From Flavobacterium denitrificans DSM 15936 (GTDB lineage Bacteria; Bacteroidota; Bacteroidia; Flavobacteriales; Flavobacteriaceae): a stretch of DNA of 64,000 nucleotides. The translations under genes were made by a program, and so were the position numbers. The notes under the pieces were generated by a model. That model did no database searches. It saw only the letters and a list, made by a program, of their open reading frames with translations, and was not told where the DNA came from. The stretch covers positions 496,001 through 560,000 of the forward strand of contig NZ_AUDL01000004.1 in NCBI RefSeq assembly GCF_000425445.1. The letters run 5' to 3'. Shown one piece after another: positions 44,112-53,828 of the stretch. Every line of letters starts with the position of its first letter. Position 1 is the first letter of the stretch.

Positions 44112-45095
44112 TTATTTTATATAACTAGAAAAGTCTTTGTGTTCTTCTTTAGCCAGTTCTTCAGGAGATAATGATTTAAAATACTCATACGTAATTTTCA
44201 TTCCCTCTGCTCGGCTTACTTTCGCCTCCCAGCCTAACAATTCTTTCGCTTTCGTAGTATCTGGCTGGCGCTGTAAAGGATCGTTTATTGGCAACGGATG
44301 ATAAACCACTTTCTGATTTGTTCCCGTCAATTTTATAATTTCCTCTGCAAAATCTTTAATAGTGATTTCATCTGGATTTCCAATGTTTACTGGATATACA
44401 TAATCAGAATGCAATAATCTAAAAATACCCTCAACTTGGTCGTCTACATAACAGAACGAACGCGTTTGCATACCGTCGCCAAAAATTGTTAAATCTTCGC
44501 CACGAAGCGCTTGTCCAATAAAAGCTGGAATTACACGACCGTCGTTTAGTCGCATTCTTGGTCCGTAAGTATTAAAAATACGCACGATTCTAGTTTCTAC
44601 GCCATGAAAAGTATGATATGCCATGGTAATTGATTCCTGAAAACGTTTTGCTTCGTCATAAACGCCACGTGGTCCAATTGTATTTACATTTCCATAGTAT
44701 TCTTCAGTCTGAGGATGAACTAGCGGATCTCCATAAACTTCAGAAGTTGAAGCAATCAAAATTCTGGCTTTTTTAACTCTTGCTAATCCTAATAAATTAT
44801 GAGTTCCAAGCGATCCAACTTTTAAAGTTTGAATCGGGATTTTTAAATAATCTATTGGGCTTGCAGGCGAAGCAAAATGCAATATATAATCTAAATCGCC
44901 AGGAACATGTACAAATTTAGTAATGTCATGATGATAAAATTCGAAGTTTTCTAACTTAAATAAATGCTCAATATTTTTTAAATCTCCCGTAATCAGGTTA
45001 TCCATTCCAATAACAAAATAGCCTTCTTTAATGAATCGATCACATAAATGCGATCCTAAAAATCCCGCGGCTCCAGTAATAAGTATTCTTTTCAT
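44112..45095 (-). CDS. UDP-glucuronate decarboxylase-like SDR epimerase/dehydratase
   Basis: 327 residues from the ATG at 45095, where [17 protein letters not shown] begins the NAD-binding fold. Extended-SDR catalytic Tyr/Lys sit in [29 protein letters not shown] and [19 protein letters not shown] are typical of UDP-glucuronate decarboxylases (UDP-xylose synthases). It would supply a UDP-pentose for the polysaccharide. The frame stays open 96 bases further upstream, but that extension is not conserved-looking. Confidence 0.85.
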   Translation of the reverse strand: MKRILITGAAGFLGSHLCDRFIKEGYFVIGMDNLITGDLKNIEHLFKLENFEFYHHDITKFVHVPGDLDYILHFASPASPIDYLKIPIQTLKVGSLGTHNLLGLARVKKARILIASTSEVYGDPLVHPQTEEYYGNVNTIGPRGVYDEAKRFQESITMAYHTFHGVETRIVRIFNTYGPRMRLNDGRVIPAFIGQALRGEDLTIFGDGMQTRSFCYVDDQVEGIFRLLHSDYVYPVNIGNPDEITIKDFAEEIIKLTGTNQKVVYHPLPINDPLQRQPDTTKAKELLGWEAKVSRAEGMKITYEYFKSLSPEELAKEEHKDFSSYIK

Positions 45096-45280
45096 AATTG
45101 ATTTTAATTGAACATTTTCGAATTTCATTGGGCAATGAAATCCAAGATAGACGCACAAATGTACTAAAATATCTTTCCTTTCAAATGACACATAAAACTA
45201 TATCTTTAAAAAGAAGTTTACTGTTTTCAAATAATATTAAACTCATTTCTCTATTTTTACCCACAAATAAAACCACGATT

Positions 45281-46357
45281 TTGAAAGTTGTACATGTAAT
45301 TGAGGCGCTCGGTGGCGGCGTTTATACCTATTTTAGAGATTTATCGACTTTCTTTGGAAATGATGAAATAAACAAAAACGTAGAAACCATTATAATTTAT
45401 AGTGGTAATCGAAAAGAAATAGATGCTCAAAAAATCAAATCTGAGTTTTCAGATGGCGTTAAACTGATCCAAGTTAATATGGTTCGGGAGCTTTCTCCAT
45501 TCCAAGATTTGAAATCGGCTTACAACTTAGCCAGAGAACTTAAAAAAATCAATCCTGATATTATTCATCTCCATTCTTCAAAAGCTGGAGTTTTGGGACG
45601 TGTGGCTTATTTTTTCTTATTCAAAAAAAAGAAACTCTTTTATACACCACACGGATATTCATTTTTAAGAACCGATATTTCTAATACTTTCCGAACATTT
45701 TATTGGACAATTGAAAAGGGTTTTCAACGCTTTTTTGGTGGCACAATTGTCGCTTGTGGTGATACAGAACAAAAGATTGCACAAAAATTAGGCCCAGCCA
45801 AATTAGTTCGAAACGGAATTGATATTGTAAGTGTTCAAGAACATTATGCACCTCATCAAAATGAAAAGCTGACTATTGGCATCATGGCCAGAATTACGGC
45901 TGCGAGAAATCCTGAAATGTTCAACCAAATTGCTTTAAAATTTCCCGATTTTAATTTTGTATGGATTGGTGATGGCGAATTAAAACATTTAATTACCGCT
46001 CCAAATATTAGAATTACAGGCTGGATTTTAGACCGAAAAACCGTTTTAAAAGAACTCAACAATATTGATGTTTATATGCAAATTTCGCTTTGGGAAGGCT
46101 TGCCAATTGCCGTTTTAGAAGCCATGGCACTACAAAAACCAGTTATTGCAACGAATATCATTGGAAATAAAGATGCTGTGCTACATGAAAAAACAGGATT
46201 TCTTTTCTCTGATATTGCCGAATTAGACGGTTTCTTCGAAATTTTAAAAGACGAGAAAACTAGATCAAAATTTGGTGAAAATGCTTTGGCAAGATGCCGA
46301 GAATTATTCGATAAAAATCAAAATTTTAAACAGCTTCTGAAACTTTATCAAGAATAG
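45281..46357 (+). CDS. Glycosyltransferase family 4
   Basis: 358 residues from the TTG at 45281, which gives M-K-V-V-H-V-I-E-A-L-G-G-G-V, the standard GT4 start. GT-B fold with HLHSSKAGVLGRVAY, the acceptor-side region, and the E-x7-E-like site in SLWEGLPIAVLEAMA. ATG codons further upstream (45185, 45098) add residues that do not resemble the family. It is the only + strand gene inside the locus and its 3' end overlaps the convergent wzy-like gene by 32 bases. Confidence 0.82.
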   Translation: MKVVHVIEALGGGVYTYFRDLSTFFGNDEINKNVETIIIYSGNRKEIDAQKIKSEFSDGVKLIQVNMVRELSPFQDLKSAYNLARELKKINPDIIHLHSSKAGVLGRVAYFFLFKKKKLFYTPHGYSFLRTDISNTFRTFYWTIEKGFQRFFGGTIVACGDTEQKIAQKLGPAKLVRNGIDIVSVQEHYAPHQNEKLTIGIMARITAARNPEMFNQIALKFPDFNFVWIGDGELKHLITAPNIRITGWILDRKTVLKELNNIDVYMQISLWEGLPIAVLEAMALQKPVIATNIIGNKDAVLHEKTGFLFSDIAELDGFFEILKDEKTRSKFGENALARCRELFDKNQNFKQLLKLYQE

Positions 46358-47630
46358 TTTTTTGTTGCAACCAATAACTTGAAAAAATTGACGACCAAAG
46401 TCCGCTGAAAGCTATTCCATCAAAACGAAGCAAAAAATCATCGGTTAAATTTGAGGTGAAAAAAATCAGGAAAAATGAAAGTATCATTGCATTTTTCAAA
46501 TCGTAACCCACATATCCAATCGTAAAAATGTAAAGTGTAACGACAAGTGGGCCGAGGATTCCGAATTTCAATAAAAAATCCAAAAACTGATTGTGCGTCG
46601 GGAATTCGTATTTAGCCAAAAATTGCTGATTTGTATATTTGTAATATTTGAATAATTCTGGTTTTCCATCAGAAGCTCCGACACCAAAAGGAAGATTTTT
46701 TAAAGACAATTCCCAAGCCGATTTCCAAATTGAAACTCTCGTTACCAACGAATTATAAACTCTGTATTCGGGATGATCGATTTCGTCCAATTTTCCAACT
46801 TTATCCATATAGGCAAAAGTTACTGATGAATATTTTTCTTTCATATAGGGATTCTTATCAACAAATAAAAACAGAATTCCGCCCAATAAAATGACAATTC
46901 CAAAACCTGCCAAAAGAATTTTCTTCGGATTAAATTTAGATCTAATTTCATAAAAGAAAACAATCAAAAATCCGATTAAAACATTTACTAAAGCCATTCT
47001 AGTATTTACCAACAACACAAAGAAAAAAGACGATAGAAAAACAACAATACTTACAATTTTAAATCCCGTTTTTTGCTGTTTTTTAAAATTATCAAAAACA
47101 AAATACAACGCACAAACTGATACAAAGGCCAAATGCATATTCAACGCCGGTGCATGAATGCCAATACTGTCTGCAAATTGATAACCCATTTCCCACAAAT
47201 CAATTTGATTTAAATATTTGTCTATTAAATTTGGGAAATAAACAACAAAACGAATCAGATAAAAAAACATAATTGCCGTTGTTGCAATAACGTAAGTTCG
47301 AATTATTTCTAAAAAATCAATACGCTGATAATTTCCAATTATAAACAGTGGAAAGATCAGCAATGAGGTACTTTTTTCAATCGCTTTCAATCCTTGAGAA
47401 AAGGAATCATTATTCCAAAAAAGCAATAATTCCAACAAAACTGGAGAAGCAATACAAACCATTAAAATGAGCTGTTTTTTAGAATATTTCAATTTCTTGA
47501 AAAACATCAAATTAAACGCTGCAAATAATATAATGAGTAATGAACACGGCTTTCTGAAAATCATTGCGACCGCAATCATACACAAGAAAAGGTGAAATAT
47601 TTTATTGAAGTTCTTTTCGGAAACGGTCAT
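46326..47630 (-). CDS. O-antigen ligase/Wzy-like membrane protein
   Basis: 434 residues from the ATG at 47630, about 12 hydrophobic segments with a large periplasmic loop containing GVGASDGKPELF and FPTHNQFLDFLLKFGILGP, features of the Wzy_C (O-antigen ligase) family. It polymerises or ligates the polysaccharide. Its start lies inside the end of the next upstream gene (28-base overlap). Confidence 0.82.
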   Translation of the reverse strand: MTVSEKNFNKIFHLFLCMIAVAMIFRKPCSLLIILFAAFNLMFFKKLKYSKKQLILMVCIASPVLLELLLFWNNDSFSQGLKAIEKSTSLLIFPLFIIGNYQRIDFLEIIRTYVIATTAIMFFYLIRFVVYFPNLIDKYLNQIDLWEMGYQFADSIGIHAPALNMHLAFVSVCALYFVFDNFKKQQKTGFKIVSIVVFLSSFFFVLLVNTRMALVNVLIGFLIVFFYEIRSKFNPKKILLAGFGIVILLGGILFLFVDKNPYMKEKYSSVTFAYMDKVGKLDEIDHPEYRVYNSLVTRVSIWKSAWELSLKNLPFGVGASDGKPELFKYYKYTNQQFLAKYEFPTHNQFLDFLLKFGILGPLVVTLYIFTIGYVGYDLKNAMILSFFLIFFTSNLTDDFLLRFDGIAFSGLWSSIFSSYWLQQKTILDKVSEAV

Positions 47631-48672
47631 AATAAAGTGCAAAATAAATTAATGGAAAAATCCCAATTTTATGTTTAATCGCAGATCCTAAATCAGGTTC
47701 AAAAACGCCTTGAAGAATAAAAAACGAAAAAATAATAAGCAAGATAAAAAGCTCATATTGATATTTTTTTCTCTCTTTTAAACATTTAGAAAAACGAACG
47801 AGTAGAATATAAAACAATAAAAGTTGCCAAATAATAAATACTATAATTTGAGGCGATAAGATATGTTTTAAACCATTTACGGGAATATTAACTGTAAAAA
47901 ATCCATAAAATATAGCGACTATTTCTCCATACCATGTATCTGGTTTTACTGGTGAAATAATTATCGAATTAGCATCTGCTGATCCTATTCGGCTTTTATT
48001 TACAAACTCACGGCTCATTTCAGAAAAATATTCTCCTTTCAAAATACCATAACTCAATGAAAGTAAAAATGCAATTATCAATCCGTAAAATAGGGTAGTC
48101 ACAGTTTTGTTTTTAAAATTGACAAAACTTATTAGATACATTCCGCCCGCCACAACAGGAATTAAGGCAAAATAAGGCCTGTAAATGGCTCCAAAAACAA
48201 TTAAGAGCAATATTGAGAGGGTTGCTGTTTTTTTTAATGTAAACTGCTTGTTTTTACACATAAAAACAATTGGCGCAACATATAAATAAGTAATAAACTC
48301 TTTTGACGGCATTGAAATAAAAATAGCAATCATTAAAATAGCCAAATAGATCAAAATGTTCTTTATGTTTATTTTTTCGAAATTATCTGGAATTCCTATT
48401 TTGTAAAGAACATACATCAAAATAGGAAATTGCACTAATGCGATTACTGGAAACGGAAGATATCGCAAACCTGTAATTTTATAAAATAAGATCGTTAAAG
48501 GATAACTTCCAAAATACCCAATCTCATTTAGTTTATCATATATAATTATAGCGGAATCATAAAAAAATCTTGGTGGCAAAACAAAATAACCCGCAAATGC
48601 AATAACCAGATTGGCCAATGCAATGAGTAAAAATGCTGCACTATTTTTTTTGATTAAAATTGACATGATCAA
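47602..48672 (-). CDS. Polysaccharide polymerase-like membrane protein
   Basis: 356 residues, about 10 hydrophobic segments. The MPSKEFITYLYVAP and YRPYFALIPVV loops resemble Wzy/EpsG-type polymerases, which are poorly conserved in sequence. With an O-antigen-ligase-like neighbour, one of the two may be the polymerase and the other a ligase. The start overlaps the GT4 stop by 4 bases. Confidence 0.65.
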   Translation of the reverse strand: MIMSILIKKNSAAFLLIALANLVIAFAGYFVLPPRFFYDSAIIIYDKLNEIGYFGSYPLTILFYKITGLRYLPFPVIALVQFPILMYVLYKIGIPDNFEKINIKNILIYLAILMIAIFISMPSKEFITYLYVAPIVFMCKNKQFTLKKTATLSILLLIVFGAIYRPYFALIPVVAGGMYLISFVNFKNKTVTTLFYGLIIAFLLSLSYGILKGEYFSEMSREFVNKSRIGSADANSIIISPVKPDTWYGEIVAIFYGFFTVNIPVNGLKHILSPQIIVFIIWQLLLFYILLVRFSKCLKERKKYQYELFILLIIFSFFILQGVFEPDLGSAIKHKIGIFPLIYFALYYDRFRKELQ

Positions 48673-49757
48673 ATTATCGTTTTGTATAAATTTATATGTT
48701 TATCAATCATAAATTTAATATCGTATTGTTTTACTTTTCTTTTGCACGCCTCTACCGTTTTTGCATACAAATCCTGGTCGTCCAGCAACTTTTGAATTTT
48801 TAATGCTAAATCTTTTTCATTTCCTTTTTCAAATAAAATTCCGGAGTCTTTTACAAGATTTGTAATTCCAGAAACTTCAGATGCGACAAATGGTTTTCCC
48901 GATGCCATGCTTTCTATTGCCGTCAAGCTTAAACCTTCCCAATTCGTACTCAAAATTGATATATCTGCTGTAACTAAAAGTTTTTCGACATCCATTCTTG
49001 AACCTAAAAAAATAACTTTATTGTTTAAATCAAGGTCTTCTACAAGGCTTTTACAACTGTTTTCTAAAATTCCTTGACCAACAAAAATCAATTTTACATT
49101 TGATGGCAAATATTTCATTGCTCTAATTACTGTTTGTTGATCTTTTTGTTTTGTAAATCTTGCCACATGAATTAACAAAATATCATTTTCAGCAATTAAG
49201 CTCGAAATTTCGCTTTTCACATACGGTTTAGCATTATAAATTTCATTTAGATCAACTCCGTTTTCTATAATTGAATATTTGTCTTCTGTGAGTTTTGTGT
49301 GCTGTGAAATAATACTGAAGACTTCTTCTGAAATACAAATCACTTTATCGTAAAATTGATAAAAAAATTTATCTATTTTACTAAAAAAGTATTTTTCAAT
49401 TCTTGGACTTTTAGTATTATGTTCTGTAACTAAAATTTTTACTTTAGAAAAAGAAATAATTTTAGCTAAAACAACCCAATACTGGGAGGGAAATAAATGT
49501 GAATGAACAATATCGTATTTTTTTAAAAACGGAATAATCTTAAAAATATGAATAGGATTATAAACAGATTTTGAGCCTAAAGAATAAATAGTACAGCAAT
49601 TCTTCACTTTTAATTCTTTTAAAAATGGAGAATCTGTTCCGTCAAGCAATAAAAGATCAACTTGAACTCCCTCTTGCATATACAGTGGAATTGTCTCTAA
49701 AAGCAATTTTTCAGCGCCTCCCGAATTAAAACTATTTATAATTTGTAATATTTTCAA
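48669..49757 (-). CDS. Glycosyltransferase family 4 (second)
   Basis: 362 residues, GT-B fold: N-terminal QIINSFNSGGAEKLLLETI, middle HVARFTKQKDQQTVIRAM and the donor-site STNWEGLSLTAIESMASGKP. It adds a repeat-unit sugar. AT-rich even for this window. Confidence 0.9.
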   Translation of the reverse strand: MKILQIINSFNSGGAEKLLLETIPLYMQEGVQVDLLLLDGTDSPFLKELKVKNCCTIYSLGSKSVYNPIHIFKIIPFLKKYDIVHSHLFPSQYWVVLAKIISFSKVKILVTEHNTKSPRIEKYFFSKIDKFFYQFYDKVICISEEVFSIISQHTKLTEDKYSIIENGVDLNEIYNAKPYVKSEISSLIAENDILLIHVARFTKQKDQQTVIRAMKYLPSNVKLIFVGQGILENSCKSLVEDLDLNNKVIFLGSRMDVEKLLVTADISILSTNWEGLSLTAIESMASGKPFVASEVSGITNLVKDSGILFEKGNEKDLALKIQKLLDDQDLYAKTVEACKRKVKQYDIKFMIDKHINLYKTII

Positions 49758-49775
49758 TGCTCAAAATAGATTAAA

Positions 49776-51080
49776 TTAATTCAAAAACACCTTTATTTTA
49801 TCTTTTTTGTAGATGAAAACCGCCACGGCAAAATTCCAAAAAAATGAACTCGAAACAAATGCAATTGCACCTCCGGTCATTCCGTAGTCGGGAATTAAAA
49901 ATCGGTTTAAAACAAAATTTAAAATTACTGCAATAATTAAAATTATTTGAAAAGTATGTTGTCTTCCCGTCATATTCAAATAAATGGGCGCAGAACCAAA
50001 TGCCGAGCAAATTCCTTGACCAATAACTAAAATCAAAAATGCCTCTTTCGCTACGATATATTGAGATCCGAAAAAGGACAAAATATATTCTGAAAAAATG
50101 CTGATTAAGAGAATCACCGGAAATGTTATTCCGAAGATTAATCTGGAACAGTTTTTTACGATTTTGATTAATTCGGCTCTATTTTCACTTGCAAAATATT
50201 CCGAAATTTTAGCCGAAACTGTAATGTTTATCGTCAAAATCACAACCGAAATAATAGTCATTAATTTCACTCCAACCGAATAAAAAGCGACTGTTTCATC
50301 ATTTCTGTACTTTTTCAAAAACATGATATCAAAGCACATCAATAAAAAAATAGCCATTCCGCTTATAGCAATTGGATATGATTTTACGAAGATTTCTTTG
50401 TGTGAAAAAATGGCCATTTTTTCTTCCGAGCCACTTTTATTGAAATAATAAAAAACGAATATCGCACTGATTACTGCCAAAAAAACAAATCCGAGCAAAA
50501 ATACATCAACCAAATAAGTTTCTTTGTGCCAATAAAACAATGCAACAGAACCAATAATCAATGGAATATATTTGATGATGTTTCGAAATAATTCTGCAAT
50601 ATAAAGTTTGTCCAAAGCTCTGATAACCTCAGTGTTCAAAGTCGATAATCCGTAAAAAAACAGTGTCGTAGAGCCTTTCAAAAAAATGGAATAAACTTCA
50701 GAATCGCCAAAATAATTGTTGATTATTTTTTCGTCAATTATTAAAATAACGAGCACAGCAACAATTGAGGTTGCAAAAAGCATTGCAACCATTTTGAAAT
50801 AGATTTTCTTGAGTTCTTCGAGCGCATCTAAACTCGCTAATCGTCCTTTAAAATATAAGATCGATTGGTCGAAACCCAACAAGCAAATACTTCCGACAGC
50901 GATAAGAAAGGAACGTGCAAAATCATATTGCCCAACCAATTTTGGACTGTAGGATTTGGTAAGGAAAACGGTAAAACCAAACAATAAAAGAACTCCAAAA
51001 ATCCTTAAAAACAAAGTACCGAAGCTTTGTTTTAAAAACGAATTTTGTGAAAATCTTTCAAAAAGTGAATTGGCTTTCAA
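49776..51080 (-). CDS. Oligosaccharide flippase (Wzx)
   Basis: 434 residues with 12-14 hydrophobic segments of the MATE/PST superfamily; FGTLFLRIFGVLLLFGFTVF at the first TM and YDFARSFLIAVGSICLLGF soon after. It flips the lipid-linked repeat unit. It starts 5 bases after the chain-length gene. Confidence 0.87.
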   Translation of the reverse strand: MKANSLFERFSQNSFLKQSFGTLFLRIFGVLLLFGFTVFLTKSYSPKLVGQYDFARSFLIAVGSICLLGFDQSILYFKGRLASLDALEELKKIYFKMVAMLFATSIVAVLVILIIDEKIINNYFGDSEVYSIFLKGSTTLFFYGLSTLNTEVIRALDKLYIAELFRNIIKYIPLIIGSVALFYWHKETYLVDVFLLGFVFLAVISAIFVFYYFNKSGSEEKMAIFSHKEIFVKSYPIAISGMAIFLLMCFDIMFLKKYRNDETVAFYSVGVKLMTIISVVILTINITVSAKISEYFASENRAELIKIVKNCSRLIFGITFPVILLISIFSEYILSFFGSQYIVAKEAFLILVIGQGICSAFGSAPIYLNMTGRQHTFQIILIIAVILNFVLNRFLIPDYGMTGGAIAFVSSSFFWNFAVAVFIYKKDKIKVFLN

Positions 51081-51085
51081 TTTTA

Positions 51086-52063
51086 TTAGAGTTGATTTGC
51101 CTTTGAAAGAGCAAGCTGTTTGCGGTAAAATTTGAAAAACAGACTCACTAAAACAAAAAGAAAAATAAGGACAAACGGCAAAATAATTTTCAGATTTCCG
51201 TTCACCGTTTTATTTTCATTAATGTTCAGCGTTGAGTTGATTTCTTTAATCGTTTTATCAAAAGTGATTAACCTGAATCTGTTTTTTCCTTGTTCAGTAA
51301 CCAGTTTTTGTTTGGTTTTTATAATGTCGTTTAACTGTAAATTTTCATTATTATAAACCAATTTATCGCTTTTTGCGCCACTCGAAAGACTACTTAAGAC
51401 TTGATCGATCTGCGAAATTATAGTATCGTTTTGCGCAATTTCGCGCTCCAAATTTTTATATCCAATTTTTTGAATCGAATTGTAATATGCTGAATTGTTT
51501 AGATAGTTTAAAAGTGGTTCGACAACTTCTTTTTCGGTAGCCGGTTCAGAGGAGACAAAAGAAATGGTATGATAGGTATAGTTTTTGCTAGTTACATTAT
51601 CTTCTAAAACCTTTTTGATCTCGCCTACCTCAGCCATTAATTTGATTAATTCCAAGTTTTGTTCCTTGTCTTCTATAAATTTATAAACATCGGCAACGGG
51701 TTTGATTTCAATTTTTCGAATGCTTTCCGGATGCGGAATTCCAACAGTATTACTTAGAAATTCCACATCACCAGAAATAATCTTTGCTTGAATCAAATCG
51801 ATTTTGGCATATAAATAATCAACGCTTTCAAAATTTGGTGTTACAACTACTTGATTTTGAAATGTTTTTTTATTTGAATCTAAATAAAATCCGAAAACGA
51901 CACCAAGTACAAACAAAATTAGAACAGTAATCCAGTTTCGGATAAAAAACTGAATGACTCTAAAAATTGATCTATTCACTCGATCAAAAAAACCGCCAAT
52001 GCTTTTTGAAAGCTGAAAAATATCTATTTCCTGATCTGAATTTTGAGGTACTTTTGTGCTCAT
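51086..52063 (-). CDS. Wzz-like chain-length determinant
   Basis: 325 residues: two TMs (about 44-62 and 286-308) enclosing a mostly helical periplasmic domain, the Wzz/GNVR plan. It has no fused tyrosine kinase. It would set polymer chain length with the Wzy-like proteins. 9 bases after the DUF6909 gene. Confidence 0.83.
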   Translation of the reverse strand: MSTKVPQNSDQEIDIFQLSKSIGGFFDRVNRSIFRVIQFFIRNWITVLILFVLGVVFGFYLDSNKKTFQNQVVVTPNFESVDYLYAKIDLIQAKIISGDVEFLSNTVGIPHPESIRKIEIKPVADVYKFIEDKEQNLELIKLMAEVGEIKKVLEDNVTSKNYTYHTISFVSSEPATEKEVVEPLLNYLNNSAYYNSIQKIGYKNLEREIAQNDTIISQIDQVLSSLSSGAKSDKLVYNNENLQLNDIIKTKQKLVTEQGKNRFRLITFDKTIKEINSTLNINENKTVNGNLKIILPFVLIFLFVLVSLFFKFYRKQLALSKANQL

Positions 52064-52072
52064 TTATTGGTT

Positions 52073-53752
52073 TTATTTTACGTTGAAAATTTGTTCCAAA
52101 ATTTTAATGGTAATCAAATAAGTTGGTTTTACACCCGTTGTTCCTAATCCGCCTGAAGCCAGTGTACTCCCCGTTTCAAGTGGATTATCAGATGCATAGT
52201 AGGCATAACGAACCTTAATATCATGTGGTACGCTTTTTCTAATTTTTGATGCCGACTGAATCGCTTTTTGGTAATAAGATCCTTCCATTTCCAGACCAAT
52301 TACGCCCCAGGTCGATTCGTGGAAAAATTTCAACAAATCTCTGTTTTGCAAAGATGTTCCTAAAACAGTTACCATTGCACCTTCATAAACATCAATATCA
52401 TTTCCTCTAAACATGTCACCTGTTAATTCATTTTCAAAGAAATAATTATCCGCAGTTCCTTCGTTGATATGCGCCGTCGGAATCATGATATCGCCTTTTC
52501 CACCTTCCAGAATTCCCGCTTTCCCCATAATCGAAACCGATTTTACATTCAGCAACGTTTCTTTTTTAAATGGTTTTAAAAGTTCATCGATTGTTTCATA
52601 AGCCTGCTCGCCAAAGGCATAATCCATTACGATAATAACAGGTTTTTCTTCCCCAACATTTGCATTTGAAAATGCCGTTTTTGACCAATCAATTTTGGCT
52701 GTATCAAAAATCTGAACGTCGATATTTGTTCCTGAACAATCTGGCAACGAAATCATTCCGTTTTTCAAAGCCAATTCTTCAACTTGTCCTCTTATTTCTT
52801 TTGAACCCGAACTACTTAATTCTTCATAAATAAAGAAATCGGTTTTGCCTTTGTATTTTGGTGTCAATAAAGGCGTTGCAAAAATCGAGTTCATAACGCT
52901 ATGCATATTAGCGCTAATCACGTGAATTGGGCGTTTTAAAAGATCATTTGCTTTTAAAACTTCCTTGATGTTTGTCGCCCAGATTTCTCCATGAATGTGA
53001 TGTCCTAAACGCTCGCGCAAAACGGGACTGAACGTAATTGTTCGTTTATTATTCTCAACAATTTCTTCAATTGCTAGTTTTCCTAACCAATAAATCACAT
53101 GCAAGAAACGATCTGGAGCATTTTCTGAACCAAAAGCATCGTAAATATCCAAAACTTCTTCAAAAGTTCTGGCTAAAATATTAGCAACGTGCGAAATTGC
53201 TTTTTCTTTTTCAATCTGCGTTAATTTTTTGGTTTGCGTTACGGCTTGTTCCAATTTTAGCCAATCGCGTGAAACTTCACCTCCGTCATCAATTAAAACA
53301 CGGTTTTTGATTTTATGTGATTCTATGAAAATGAAAGTCAAATGCGTCAAAATATCGTAAATATCCGAGCGTCCACGAGTGATTTCAACATTCATTTGTT
53401 CTTCGTCGATTCGGTAACAATTTCTTCTTCTTTTTGGAGGAACAATTGGCTGGAAATGCGATTTTGAATATCCTTCATCTGAAGTTAAATTGATGAATCG
53501 GCATTGCTCAATTCCTATTGGTAGACGCTCTATAACATACAAAAGCCCGTTAAGTTCTACTTTTTCCTCTGCAATATTTCCATAGATTTCTGGACGTAAA
53601 GCCAATAATGATTCGCGTAAGCTGTCGCCAGAAACTCCCATTGGTTTATAAAAACCACGGTTGAATAAATGGCGCATTGTAATGTACATTTTTTCAATAG
53701 CCGCAGATGATTCCTGCGCTCTTGATCTTGATATATGTTTGGTTTCTTTCAT
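52073..53752 (-). CDS. DUF6909 protein
   Basis: 559 residues, soluble, no signal. The N-terminal half includes PPKRRRNCYRIDEEQMNVEI; the C-terminal third has Gly-rich segments (GKAGILEGGKGDIMIPTAH, GLEMEGSYYQKAIQSA) that look like a phosphorylase/nucleosidase-like fold (E-M-E-G), though this is only a visual resemblance. First gene of the - strand polysaccharide operon. Confidence 0.7.
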   Translation of the reverse strand: MKETKHISRSRAQESSAAIEKMYITMRHLFNRGFYKPMGVSGDSLRESLLALRPEIYGNIAEEKVELNGLLYVIERLPIGIEQCRFINLTSDEGYSKSHFQPIVPPKRRRNCYRIDEEQMNVEITRGRSDIYDILTHLTFIFIESHKIKNRVLIDDGGEVSRDWLKLEQAVTQTKKLTQIEKEKAISHVANILARTFEEVLDIYDAFGSENAPDRFLHVIYWLGKLAIEEIVENNKRTITFSPVLRERLGHHIHGEIWATNIKEVLKANDLLKRPIHVISANMHSVMNSIFATPLLTPKYKGKTDFFIYEELSSSGSKEIRGQVEELALKNGMISLPDCSGTNIDVQIFDTAKIDWSKTAFSNANVGEEKPVIIVMDYAFGEQAYETIDELLKPFKKETLLNVKSVSIMGKAGILEGGKGDIMIPTAHINEGTADNYFFENELTGDMFRGNDIDVYEGAMVTVLGTSLQNRDLLKFFHESTWGVIGLEMEGSYYQKAIQSASKIRKSVPHDIKVRYAYYASDNPLETGSTLASGGLGTTGVKPTYLITIKILEQIFNVK

Positions 53753-53777
53753 GCTATTCTATATTTATAAACTCAAA

Positions 53778-53811
53778 TGTAGGGAAATACAAGGCATGCC
53801 TTGTATCTACA
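53778..53811. repeat. REP-like palindrome downstream of the RAYT gene
   Basis: A perfect 20-bp palindrome ATACAAGGCATGCCTTGTAT (53787-53806) is flanked by TGTAG and CTACA, with a 4-base GGAA insert on the left only. Core GGCATGCC is shared with the palindrome inside the transposase gene. Confidence 0.85.
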
Positions 53812-53828
53812 ATATCATTTTTTTTTAA

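Noticed and set aside
45095..45191. Upstream extension of the SDR gene to 45191
   Set aside because: The extra residues precede the canonical [15 protein letters not shown] start and show no similarity to the family.
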